Source: Aricia agestis
Lineage: Eukaryota; Arthropoda; Insecta; Lepidoptera; Lycaenidae
Assembly (NCBI RefSeq): GCF_905147365.1
Contig: NC_056422.1
Span: 2,296,501 to 2,360,500 of the forward strand
DNA: 64,000 bases
Reading direction: 5' to 3'
Positions 54,206 through 64,000 of the stretch are shown here, one piece after another; the first letter of the stretch is position 1; the number at the start of each line of letters is the position of its first letter. The translations under genes and the position numbers were made by a program. Below the pieces are notes generated by a model. The model searched no databases. It was not told the origin of the DNA and was given only the letters and a program-made list of their open reading frames with translations.

Positions 54206-54783
54206 CATGGATTATTTTTAATGCATAATGTGCACAAGTACTATAAGAATAATTAAGATCCTAATTAGATTTAGGAATAAAAGTTTTGTGTAGTAGCTTG
54301 TACTTTAAAAAAGTGTTAATTTTTAACCAATTTGGAAATAAAATCATTTTCATTTCATTACTATGCCTTATTACCATAAGCATGTAAGCTTGGGAGATGG
54401 TTTGCGTTGATCTCTTGTTTTTACATTGTCATGGTTAGAAGAATGTTAATATGTGCCTTAGACCTATTTTCATTAATCCTTCAAAGCATTTCTTTATATT
54501 TCGAAGAAATCATATTATATATGTTCACATACATGGGTTTCAGCAACGGCTGTATGTGGCTAAAATTCAGTATGTAGCGTCTTTTCGGGAGGAAAATCAA
54601 TGCAGGTCTTTCGAAAACTGTATATTATTATTGAGTTACTTAGGTTTTTTATTTCCCAAGCAAATCTTTGTATTCAACTTTGGCAGCTCCATGCCCGAAG
54701 TCTTTTGACAAGTGCTTGATCATAACGAGATCAAATACCATTATTATATTACCTAATACGTCTAAATTATAATAAAATTTATA
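54206..54783. other. Spacer, nothing recognised
   Basis: An 85-codon ORF (54451-54708) shows no motif. No gene supported. Confidence 0.35.
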
Positions 54784-55109
54784 CGTGGGAGAGCCATGCT
54801 TCGGCACGAATGGGCCGGCTCGACCGGAGAAATACCACGTTCTCACAGAAAACCGGCGTGAAACAGCGCTAGCGCTGTGTTTCGCCGAGTGAGTGAGTTT
54901 ACCGGAGGCCCAATCCCCTACTTAATTTCCTTCCCTACCCTCCCCTAATTCCTTCTCATCCCTACCCTCCCCTATTACCCTATTCCCTCTTAAAAGGCTG
55001 ACAACGCACCTGCAGCTCTTCTGATGCTGCGAGTGCCCATGGGCGACGGAAGTTGCTTACCATCAGGTGACCCGTTTGCACGTTTGCCCCCTTATTTCAT
55101 AAAAAAAAT
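54784..55109 (+). mobile_element. SINE-like element C, copy 11
   Basis: CGTGGGAGAGCCATGC to TTTCATAAAAAAAATA. Confidence 0.85.
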
Positions 55110-56702
55110 ATATCAAAGGACACGATATCTTGGAATTCGCGCCTCACCGCCACGCTGAGCTTAACTTTCATATGTTAAGCGGACAATTACAAGAGTCGTA
55201 ATACGTGAAGCGCTGTGGGTAAGTAGGTGAATTCATAAAGATCAGGTTAGGCTGCGGTCTGAGCGTAGCGGAGCGGGAACGGTAGCGGAAAGCGTTGTAC
55301 TGATAAATTTAGAAATTCATCTACTACCTAGTAGAAGTTCTTCTGCTACAAGTAAAATATGACTAAATGTAAAGAAGTTATATCCCGTCTCTCTTTGGAG
55401 GGCTGCTTTAGTAATAAACAGTCCCTTTGTATCACTATCTTGTGCGAAATGATTAGTTAATTTTGGAACAAACAACATAATTGTTGATAAAAAAAATATT
55501 CGAAACGATTTGTTGTGAACACCGTGATGTTAAAATGTTGAAATGTTAGAACAAAATTTTTAGTAATTATGAAAATTTTATTCCGCTTTTCGTGTTTTCT
55601 TCCTTTTGTTGCATATAATATGTAATTTGCAATTTAAATATAAAACAGTTACGAGTCAAAAGTTAATGATTACTATATTGTACAATTAACATTTTTAAAT
55701 AATAATATAGTTTATATTCTCTTTGATTAATAACATTAACATGTAAATTGACATGTAATTTTTTAATTATGTTATCAGATTTTTTAAATTTGAACCGTCC
55801 CGCCGCGCTCGCTAGCGTGGTGTGAGGTTTAATCAGAACTCATTTAGTGGCACCTAGAAATGCACTTAGTCGAGTGAAATGTTACTCTGCGTGTGCTCGT
55901 ATCGGGTGCAACGTGTGTGAGCTAAACGGACATACGGAAATACAATTTTGTATGTTTATCTGTGGTTACTTGTGTTTGGTAAGGACGAGAATTCTGTGCG
56001 GTCCTGCGGCAATTAAAAAATTAAATTTGAATTTGACGTTTCGGTTTGACGTTGACATTATTTAGCATCTGTCATCGCGATTTGAATTCCGAATGGGGCC
56101 AAGTGCGAGCGACAATGACTTTGCGAACAATGGACGATTGTGAGGTGCAACTGTTATTTTGTTATTATTTTATAAAGTACTTATTCAACTTAAGAATAAT
56201 ATAATATCATCATCGTACTTTGCTCTACATTTTATACAGCAGGTTTTGTTATAGTACCATTACACTGTGGTACCAGTTTTGTTATACTTTTAGACAGTTA
56301 ATGTTTTAACGGATATGAAAGTATGCCATTTCGTATTTTTGCAATTCTAGGCTAAACAAGAATGTTCAAGAATAAATGTAAATTATAACAATATAAAATT
56401 TAGCTTCTGTTTTTCCGGATTCGTAACTTACCCATATAGTATACTAAAGTATACTTCTCAAATTTTCAGATTTCGGCTTCATATTTTGTTTCTTTATTTC
56501 CAATTATGCCTTTTCATGGACTACTCCTTCTAATAGGTTTATAGAAAAACTGCTACATACATGATACAAACACCCATCTCTTCGTTCGCCCCTATAATTA
56601 CTAGAAAATCTAAGAACTAGCATTTCGGCGTCGGTTTTCTGGCAAAACATATTGCTGTATGTAGTTTAGCGGTAACGTAAAAACTTTCATATTATGTTAA
56701 AA
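55110..56702. other. 1.6-kb spacer, no convincing gene
   Basis: GTCCCGCCGCGCTCGCTAGC (55798-55817) and 55860-56130 are CpG-richer than the surroundings. The 72-codon ORF there (55847-56065) lacks motifs and ends in TTTGAATTTGACGTTT-type low-complexity. AT-rich elsewhere. Confidence 0.3.
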
Positions 56703-56857
56703 TATAAGTAATCTATATATAAAAATGAATTTCCAATTGTGTTAGTAACGCTATAACTCGATAACGGCTTAACCGATTCTGCTAATTTTAGCCTTAAAAT
56801 AATCCTTGAAGTCCAGGGAAGGACAAGAGCCACTAAGTTCGCCGGGACAGCTAGTAA
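56703..56857 (-). repeat. Repeat J, copy 3
   Basis: TATAAAAATGAATTTCCAAT, AACGGCTTAACCGATTCTGC and GCCGGGACAGCTAGTAACG: the reverse complement of the CTAGCTGTCCCGG start. Confidence 0.6.
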
Positions 56858-57029
56858 CGTTATAAATGTATCCAATATAATATAATGTATGCGAAAGTCC
56901 CGATTTCATTTCTGTTAAATATTAATATATGTGTAAACGATTGAAGCAGTTCTTGGTTTAGAAAATAAACCATGTAGATTATTTGACGAATATTTATTTA
57001 CTAGATGCAACTTGTTGCACAGAAACTCG

Positions 57030-57144
57030 CGGGTAACCGTACATTTTTTCCGGATAGTAAGTAGTAACTAGTAACACATCCTTTCCTGGTGCTCGAAGTT
57101 TCTCAATACCAAATTTCATATCATTCGTTGATATGTCACCGATT
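57030..57144 (-). repeat. Repeat A, diverged fragment
   Basis: GGGTAACCGTACATTTTTTCC, CACATCCTTTCCTGG and CTCAATACCAAATTTC. It ends at the foldback element at 57145. Confidence 0.55.
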
Positions 57145-57312
57145 ACAGCCCCCCTAGACAAGTGGCAAAACGCTAACGCTAATGCTAGCGTTAACGCTAC
57201 AAAATGTATGCGATTTGACATAAGTCATCGCTTCGCTAGCGAATACTAATGTCAAATCCATACATTTTGTAGCGTTAGCGTTAGCGTTTTGCCACTTGTC
57301 TAGGGGGGCTGT
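57145..57312. mobile_element. Foldback MITE, 168 bp, very well preserved
   Basis: ACAGCCCCCCTAGACAAGTG pairs with CACTTGTCTAGGGGGGCTGT. The arms continue through GGCAAAACGCTAACGCTA and CTACAAAATGTATG for about 75 bp. The left arm has an extra ATGCTAGCGTTA unit. Confidence 0.85.
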
Positions 57313-58770
57313 TGATTTATGGACAAGTTTTAATATTTTCAGCACTGGTTTTTAAATAGAGTCTCTATTATTAAGTTTTCTCTAGTATCTTTAAAGTAAA
57401 ATAATACGAAATAATATTTTTTCTGACTAGAATTACATCATTGTTGCATCTTTGTTTACGAAAAAAATCTACTTCCGGTTTGCCGTATAACAAGTTAGTA
57501 AAAGTTGTATGCAAATTGTTCAAGTAATGTTATAATTATAATGATTATGCTCAAAATTGTTGTGCAAGACATACCTACTTAGTATCTATCTAGAGAATTT
57601 TAATAAGATCCTAGCCATAAACAAATTTAAAAGTTGATAAATGTTTTGGATTTCCAAATTCAAAACCGCTACACATTTTATTTATTAAAAAAAACTGTAT
57701 AAGAGAATTAATAGACACAGGAGCTGTAATCGCATCTAATACTTTATGGAAAAGCGCCTTTCCAGTTTTTCGCCTTTATCAAGAAACCAAGTAAAAATGA
57801 CAAGAATCATCAGGTCGATAAAGCAACAGTAATTATTTCATGCTACGCTTTAACAGCTGTCCATTTCGATAATAGCTATGAATTTAAGTCCAGGGGAAGG
57901 ACATAGGATCTAAGATTTAAAAAAAAAACCGCGAAATATGCGGTTCCTCGGGCTAACGCGCCGAACACGCAAACACGCGCAAATTACCCATCTTTTCAAA
58001 TTTAGAACTATTTAATGGAAAATTTCCAATGGCGAGAAAAACTAACCCAGATAATATTGCGAGTATATTATCTGTGATTTCTCGTATTATTGATCGGTTT
58101 AACGGTTGCTGTTACTGTTAGCTGCGCGTGCGCCGGACCACGTCCTAACTGATCATTTATCTCGCTGGTGCAATTTAATTAGTAGCAATCATCATCTGTT
58201 TCAACAGATATTAAGACTATAGTATTAAAGTAAATACCACTAGCAACTAGTGGTATTTTCTTTATCGCTTTTCAGAAAAGAGTAATAGGCATGATGACTA
58301 TTTTTTTTCTTATCAGTAATTGAAAGATACTTAAAAAATAGAAACATCGTTGAAAGAATGACTCTGATAGCTTAAAAATTCACCAAGATATGACTATTCA
58401 AATATCTCATAAAAAAGACCTGCCCGAAACGCTCCATACAAAGTGCTACGAAAGTATGACGTCAGTCTTTCGTAGTTTGTACGCATCGGGAGACAACTTT
58501 ATATTAAATATTGCGTTTATGAAAGTTGTTTCATAACAAAAGTTGCTTTTAATTGCATAAGTTATCGAATTATATACAAATATTAAGAAATTTAATTGAA
58601 AAAAAAAAATCGACTTGAATATCCAATTTTGAAGGCGCATAACAAAAAAAATACAAATGCTATCAAACTGAAATTTGCTCATTTTTTACCGTGACTTTTT
58701 TATTTTATTAACAAAATTCGCTAATCTTTGACCTTGTCATCATCCCTATTACACATTCAAAAATGTTGTT
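57313..58770. other. 1.5-kb spacer
   Basis: 57892-57965 (GGGGAAGGACATAGGATCTA; TATGCGGTTCCTCGGGC) is a decayed repeat A piece. Small hairpins are ATACCACTAG/CTAGTGGTAT (58235-58257) and CTACGAAAG/CTTTCGTAG (58446-58475). No gene. Confidence 0.4.
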
Positions 58771-58859
58771 GCGAATTCTTGCGAAAACCCATTGGCGACG
58801 ACAATCGCTTTCGATCAAGTGATCCACGTCTGCTTATTTGCCATCTGTCTCATAAGAAA
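58771..58859 (+). repeat. Ancient fragment of element C
   Basis: CCCATTGGCGACGACAATCG, CTTTCGATCAAGTGATCC and TTGCCATCTGTCTCATAAG track the C 3' end with many substitutions. Confidence 0.55.
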
Positions 58860-59982
58860 ATATCGTAACAGAAATTCCTAACGTGTCGGTAGCCCTATCA
58901 CTTGTGTATTTTTTACGATTTAGATAAGTACTTCATAATAGCTTTATTATTATATTTCTTTCAATCTGATCTCTAATCGTCCTTTCTCCGTTTATTTGTA
59001 ATAAAAGTATTTCTGCTATAAACATAATCTAGCTTCTTCTTGCATATAATTAAGACAAATAAAAATTGTAAGTACTAAAATTCATAGCATCATGAATTTT
59101 AGTACTTATAATTTTTATTTGTCCTACGTGTAATGAGACTACAGATTTTATTATTAGTTAATTTAAATTATAATATCTTGTCCCTTTGTAAACAAAAACT
59201 ACCCAAACATCCAACATAAAAGACTATCTATAAAATAATATAGTTGTCAGAACTGAACCTAGTCTAACACCTGATGTCCAGCAGCGCGTGTCGCCTCGCT
59301 TCACTTACCCCCAGGCATTCGAGTTATCGCCAAACAAAAACGTCATGTCAACAATCGAATTAAATTTTCACTGGATAAGCCGAATTCACGCATGGCAACC
59401 TGAAAATATGCGAAACGATACTTAAAATAAGTTACTTCAAAAGGCATGATCTGTACTATAATATTATTATTGCTACTTAAAGAATGGACAATCGATCATA
59501 GCCAATGGGAAATCTGAAAAGATAATGCTACGAGGCATTAAGCCCGCCTTTGTACAGAAACGTGCAAAAGTTTTAAATAAATAAATAAATCTAATAGACG
59601 AATCTCTCTTCAGAGGTTCAGTTCAGTGTGTTTCAGCCATGCTTTTTATCTAAGTTTTGCAGATAATTGTTGTGATTATCTTATTGTCGACTGTCGTATA
59701 CTGATAGATAGCAGTCATTGCACTTGGTTCATTTGGAACTTAAAATCATTCATTTTGAAACCACACAAGTAACCACAAATAAACATTACAGACTCTTTTC
59801 TCGAACTAATCGAGAAATGAAGTGAAACCTACCCGCAATAAAAACTTTTTTGTGAAAATTTAAATTTGGAATACACAAAATGGCGACCTGTCCGCGACGT
59901 GAGCGTCCTCTCCGAGCCTCTTCAACCAGATTGAAGTATTCGAAGACGATGACAGCTAGCACTATCAGGTAAATATTACTTA
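58860..59982. other. Spacer, no gene
   Basis: AT-rich apart from a well-paired hairpin at 59054-59123. Confidence 0.4.
59054..59123. repeat. Hairpin with about 30-bp stem
   Basis: GACAAATAAAAATTGTAAGT pairs with ACTTATAATTTTTATTTGTC. The stem extends through ACTAAAATTCAT/ATGAATTTTAGT, leaving a loop of about six bases. Confidence 0.8.
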
Positions 59983-60018
59983 ACCATGCTTCGGCACAAA
60001 TGAGCCAGCTTAACTATA
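59983..60018 (+). repeat. Element C head fragment
   Basis: ACCATGCTTCGGCACAAATG then AGCCAGCTTAAC. Only the first 35 or so bases of C are present. Confidence 0.6.
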
Positions 60019-60082
60019 GTGACTGTTGACACTATAGAAGTATGGAAGTATAGATGATACTTTTCTTTTACTATTTTGGAGC

Positions 60083-60424
60083 TTTTTTTTAAATGAAATA
60101 AGGGGGCAAACGAGCAAACGGGTCACCTTATGGAAAGCAACTTCTGTCGCCCATGGACACTCGCAGCATCAGATGAGCTGCAGGTGCGTTGCCGGCCTTT
60201 TAAGAGGGAATAGGGTAATAGGGGAGGGTAGGGAAGGGAATATGGCAGAGTAGGGAAGGAAATATGGGAGGGTAGGGAACGGAAAAGGATAGGGGATTGG
60301 GCCTCCGATAAACGCACTTACTAGGCGAAACAGCGCTTGCGCTGTTTCACGCCGGTTTTCTGTGAGCCCGTGGTATTTCGCCGAACGAGCCGGCCCATTC
60401 GTGCCGCAGCATGGCTCTCCCACG
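60083..60424 (-). mobile_element. SINE-like element C, copy 12
   Basis: A T run, AAATGAAATAAGGGGGCAAA, GGGAGGGTAGGGAA repeats, and GCATGGCTCTCCCACG. Confidence 0.85.
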
Positions 60425-60631
60425 TCAGCTGTTGCTTTCTTCTTCTTTAATGCCACTGCCAATGTCAGAGTGGCTTTGTATAGACTCTACATTGTAGAGT
60501 TCATTAAATTAAAGTTTAATTATTATTAAACATATCTGTGTGCGGCCGTTAGCCCTTATTGCACAGGTATGTGTTAAGTAAACCTTGGGCTAAATCTCTT
60601 TTATGTTAAGTATATCCCTGTTTTTAATATT

Positions 60632-60764
60632 TAGGGCCTGTTTCATCACTTCCTGGTAAGGCTATCTACCAATTAACTTGACTGATCAAGTATGGAGAAT
60701 CTGTCAAAAAAGTTGTGAATACCCTATTAGGCACTTTACCAGCAAGTGGTGAAACATTCCCTTA
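60632..60764. mobile_element. Foldback MITE G, copy 1
   Basis: TAGGGCCTGTTTCATCACTT pairs with AAGTGGTGAAACATTCCCTTA. TTCTCC-containing TATGGAGAATCTGTCAAAAA is shared (inverted) with copy 2. Confidence 0.7.
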
Positions 60765-61078
60765 GTGAAGAATCAACATGTTACATAACCCAGGGTTAAG
60801 TGCCCCTGTGACTCAAGAATGTAAATACAAATTCTGAACGGATTTAAGAGTGTCAATTTGCTCTGTTCTATAAACCACTTGCCTAATTTTCACCTGCACT
60901 TAAACTGGTTTTATTATCTGTGTGATAAACATGCGAATGTACGAACAATTTAGAGCCAATTGACACGCAACGTTCAAACTTCAAACGTAACTAAAATCAT
61001 ATAATATTATGCCCGGGAAATATATTTATTATGATCTCATATACCTAAAATTATTATTTCCTGGAAAGTAACATTATA

Positions 61079-61418
61079 GGTTGGGTTGCACCAGAGGCGT
61101 GGTTAAAGTTAAAGTTATGGTTATAGTTAAATATGGCGTCCTTTAGCTTTAACTTTAACCGGAAAAATTCACAGATGTCTGTTGCGTTTATTTTTTTATT
61201 GAAGCTACAGGCAACGGGATTGAGGGTACATAAAAAATTGAATTATCCGTAAAAACCGACAGGAAAATTATAACACTGTAAAACATAGTAAATTTTCAGA
61301 TATACGTATGAGCGGAGGTTGGACGCCATATTTAACTTTTACCAAAGATTTGACATTTTACACTGTAGTTATAGTTAAAGTTACAGTAATAGTTAAAGTT
61401 AATTGGTTCAACCCAACC
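61079..61418 (-). mobile_element. MITE B variant (B2), copy 2
   Basis: GGTTGGGTTGCACCAGAGGC and GGTTCAACCCAACC ends. The interior AGGCAACGGGATTGAGGGTA and ATACGTATGAGCGGAGG is the reverse complement of the 50605-50930 interior. Confidence 0.75.
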
Positions 61419-61466
61419 TTAATTCAAAATTAACGTCTGCAAAGAAAGGCAAAGATTTTAAAACAT

Positions 61467-61625
61467 TTAGGGCCTGTTTCACCACTTTCTGATAAAGTTC
61501 AGAATAGGCTATTCACAAGTCACAAACTTTTTTGACAGATTCTCCATACTTCATCTGTCGAGTTAAGTGGTGGATACTGGATAGCCTATTCGGCACTTGT
61601 CAGGAATTGGTGAAACAGGCTCTTA
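61467..61625. mobile_element. Foldback MITE G, copy 2
   Basis: TAGGGCCTGTTTCACCACTT pairs with AATTGGTGAAACAGGCTCTTA. ATAGGCTATTCACAAG pairs with the GATAGCCTATTCGGC region. Confidence 0.75.
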
Positions 61626-62624
61626 AAATGTTAACTTCATTCGAACCCGTTCTAAAATTTGAATTTGACATTTTTTTTACGCAACGTGTTTGAAGCAAAG
61701 GTCCAGTTTTCGTAAACCTTCGTTTGGCAATAGTGGCTAGTTGACTAACTTAATATATGGACATTATTATTGCTTTCACTAATAATAATTATACGATTGT
61801 GCCTGTTCTGGGTCGGTCATCGCGTGTTGATGTTTTTAGACGCATGCCTTGCATTCTATTATGTCAATAGCAGTCAATAGGCTTTTAAATTATCACTGGT
61901 ATAAAGTTATTCCATAACGGAAACAAAAAATCATCGGTAGCATGAACAAAGCCAAATTCGTAATTCATATCGTCTATATTTAGAGTGGAGTACCAAACAT
62001 TTAGTAAAATATTAAAATAAGCAAATAGGTATTTACATCTTAATACAAAAAATAAACCGACAAAAAACGCTACCTAAGACTGGCCACAGACGTGACGCAA
62101 GTTGCAGTCGGGAGTGAAGAGCTCATATGACCCTAACTTGGCTACATACTTTAACCTAGATCTCAAAATCTGTAAGGTCTAGAAAACTGATTTTTTGACA
62201 CAAGTAACTTCAGTTCATAAAGATTAAATGCTCAAGACGAAAACACGATTACTCAAAAAATGCTCGATAGTTTCTTTTTTACAAAAAACCTTGTCTTAGA
62301 CACATTTTTGCTTGGATCTTCGAAGTTTGCTGTCTTTTCTTTAATATTTTTTAATATCTAAAAAGGTATTGATAAAATCTAAATTTGCTCAAAACACTTT
62401 TTTCATAATCATTATAGTTCATCTTTTATTCAAGTAAACCTAACTCGGCGATGATTCCGCGCCGTCCTTTTTCACCTGGCATATGAAGACGGGTGTGAGT
62501 GTGAAGAGAGAAGGACGATGTTTGATTTTTAGAGTCAGGTGAGCTCTGAATGCTCTAGAGACGCTTTGAAATTGGCACCGACCGCTCGAGAACTGCTCGA
62601 GCGGCCTTGCGTGTATCTATATCT
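61626..62624. other. Spacer, no gene
   Basis: AAGACTGGCCACAGACGTGA (62078-62097) and a roughly complementary CCGTCTATGGCTGGCCTTA (63223-63241) may be the ends of a larger decayed element surrounding 62625-63137. Nothing else recognised. Confidence 0.35.
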
Positions 62625-63137
62625 ATACATATTATAAAAAAGTCGTTTTTTTCCGTCATGTCCCTTTGTTCCCTTTAATCTTTAAAACTACGCAACGGAT
62701 TTTGATGATACTGTTAGATAGCCCATTTACCGAGGAAGGCTATAGGCTGTATTTTATCACGCTAAGACTAAGAGGAGCGAAGAAATAGAAGAAAATGTGG
62801 AAAAAACGGGGAAAATTATTTGAAAAGGCTAACTTGAACGCGCTAATCTCAGGAACTTCTGGTCCGATTTGAAAAATGCTTTCAGTGTTAGATAGCCCAA
62901 TTATTGAGGAAGGCTATTAAGGCTATATTTTATCACGCTAAGAATAATAGGAGAATGTGGAAAAAACGGGGGAAATTATTTGAAAGGGCTTATCGCGCGA
63001 ACTACTGGAGCAATTTTTATGTTATTTGGCACAGATAAGAAGTAGACCACGTGAAGGATATAGGCTATCGATTTTAGTCGTTTTTTCTATGGCTATATAT
63101 TTTATACCCGTGCGACGTCGAGGCGGGTCGCTAGTTG
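62625..63137 (+). repeat. Second copy of the 13139-13998 repeat type
   Basis: ATACATATTATAAAAAAGTC, AAACTACGCAACGGATTTTGA, and finally ATACCCGTGCGACGTCGAGG then CGGGTCGCTAGT. A block with GTTAGATAGCCCA is tandemly duplicated (62713 and 62888). Confidence 0.55.
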
Positions 63138-63323
63138 CGGATATTATGAATTCAGTATGAAAACTGCAGATCGCCGTGCGGCGACCGCATTTTGCAGTCG
63201 ATTTCTACCTCAAGATGCGGTCCGTCTATGGCTGGCCTTAAATCTCATGCAATTTCTTATTGTCACACCTCTAAAACAGTGAGGAACAAAATTGGTCTTG
63301 GTCTTGGATTCTTAGTCTTGCTT

Positions 63324-63381
63324 GGTGATAGTCTTGCTTTTCTGCAATACCAACATATTGCAGAAAAGCAAGACTATCACC
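63324..63381. repeat. Perfect hairpin (25-bp stem)
   Basis: GGTGATAGTCTTGCTTTTCTGCAAT, then an 8-base loop, then its exact complement ending 63381. It is preceded by a GGTCTTGGTCTTGGATT tandem. Confidence 0.8.
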
Positions 63382-63460
63382 AATTTTGCTCATCACTACC
63401 CTAAAATGTTACTTATTTAGCAAACTTATGTAATATATTGCACAGATACATACATTTTTA

Positions 63461-63905
63461 GGATTCTGTACCCAACGGGTAAAAACGGGACCCCATTACT
63501 AAGACTTCGTTGTCTGTCCGTCTGTCTGTCTGTCTGTCGCCAGGCTGTATCTCAAGAACCGCTATAGCTGTACTTCTGAAATTTTCACAGATTGTGTATA
63601 TCTATTGCCGATATAACAACAAATACTAAAAACAAAATAATATTAATATTTAAGAGGGGCTCACATACAACAAACGTGATTTTTTGACCTCTTTTACTCG
63701 AAATCAATAATGATAAGAGGCAGACACTTGAAATTTTCACAAAGATCTTAAATAAAATAATTGTACTTTAATAATTAGTAATAATATTTAAATAAAATAA
63801 AATATTAAGGGGAGCTCCCATACAAAAAACACAATTTTTGGCCTACGGTACGGAACGGAACGGTACGGAACCCTTCGTGCGCGAGTCCGACTGGCACTTG
63901 GCCGA
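63461..63905 (+). repeat. Repeat I, second long copy
   Basis: GGATTCTGTACCCAACGGGT, the GTCTGTCCGTCTGTCTGTCT run, AGAGGGGCTCACATACAAC, a GGTACGGAACGGAACGGTAC amplification, and GCGAGTCCGACTGGCACTTG. 63906-64000 is featureless. Confidence 0.75.
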
Positions 63906-64000
63906 TTATTTAAATATTTGATTGCATACCAATGTAAATGAAGGCGCTGGCAAATTACATAAGTAATATCCCATAAATCCAAAGAATAAATCCTATTTGC

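Noticed and set aside
30436..60462. Multiple ORFs with VSMGDGSCFPSGDPFA or FTGGPIPYPFPFP text
   Set aside because: All are translations of SINE-like element C copies.

Overview
Organism: an insect nuclear genome fragment, most probably Lepidoptera. The sequence is AT-rich and has spliced eukaryotic exons with GT/AG junctions. It is crowded with short transposable elements of types common in moths and butterflies: foldback and MITE elements, hAT-type and Harbinger-type non-autonomous elements, tRNA-derived and A-tailed SINEs, and I- and CR1/Jockey-group LINE remnants. There is no operon structure and no rRNA or CRISPR. The order-level call is inference from repeat style, not from a database match. 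Genes: only two loci look like host genes. (1) A 588-codon intronless ORF at 4871-6637 (+) resembles the Asteroid/XPG-like nuclease family but lacks expected active-site acids. (2) A multi-exon gene on + has two candidate 5' coding exons (8992-9359 and 47768-48615). Both end in phase 2 with the residues G-N-F just before the donor. Both can splice in frame to a very GC-rich exon at 51497-51643, which encodes an ankyrin repeat reminiscent of the Forked/Espin family. The rest of that gene lies beyond the right edge. If the model is right, most of the window (9.4 to 64 kb) is intron. Layout: 1-3.2 kb, the 3' part of an RNase H-bearing LINE, ending in poly(A). 3.8-4.2 kb, a solo LTR. 4.9-6.6 kb, the Asteroid-like gene. 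7-8.8 kb, a large TIR element and a dispersed repeat abutting the first ankyrin-gene exon. 9.5-47 kb, a dense field of nested repeats including a broken CR1/Jockey-like LINE (15.9-17.4 kb), a tRNA-derived SINE (22.0-22.3 kb) and a nest about five levels deep (29.9-30.9 kb). 47.8-51.6 kb, two exons of the ankyrin gene. 51.7-64 kb, more repeat-filled intron. Families recur under these labels: A (dispersed repeat ending GGGCGTCATCTAGT), B (Harbinger-like MITE, TIR GGTTGGGTTGCACC), C (A-tailed SINE-like element of about 330 bp, 12 near-complete copies), D to H (foldback and TIR elements), I (repeat ending near GAGTCCGACTCGCACTTGG), J (repeat starting CTAGCTGtCCCGGCAAA). All family names and homologies were assigned by eye and memory with no search run. 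Boundaries are usually good to a few bases where TIRs or target-site duplications are quoted, and to tens of bases otherwise.
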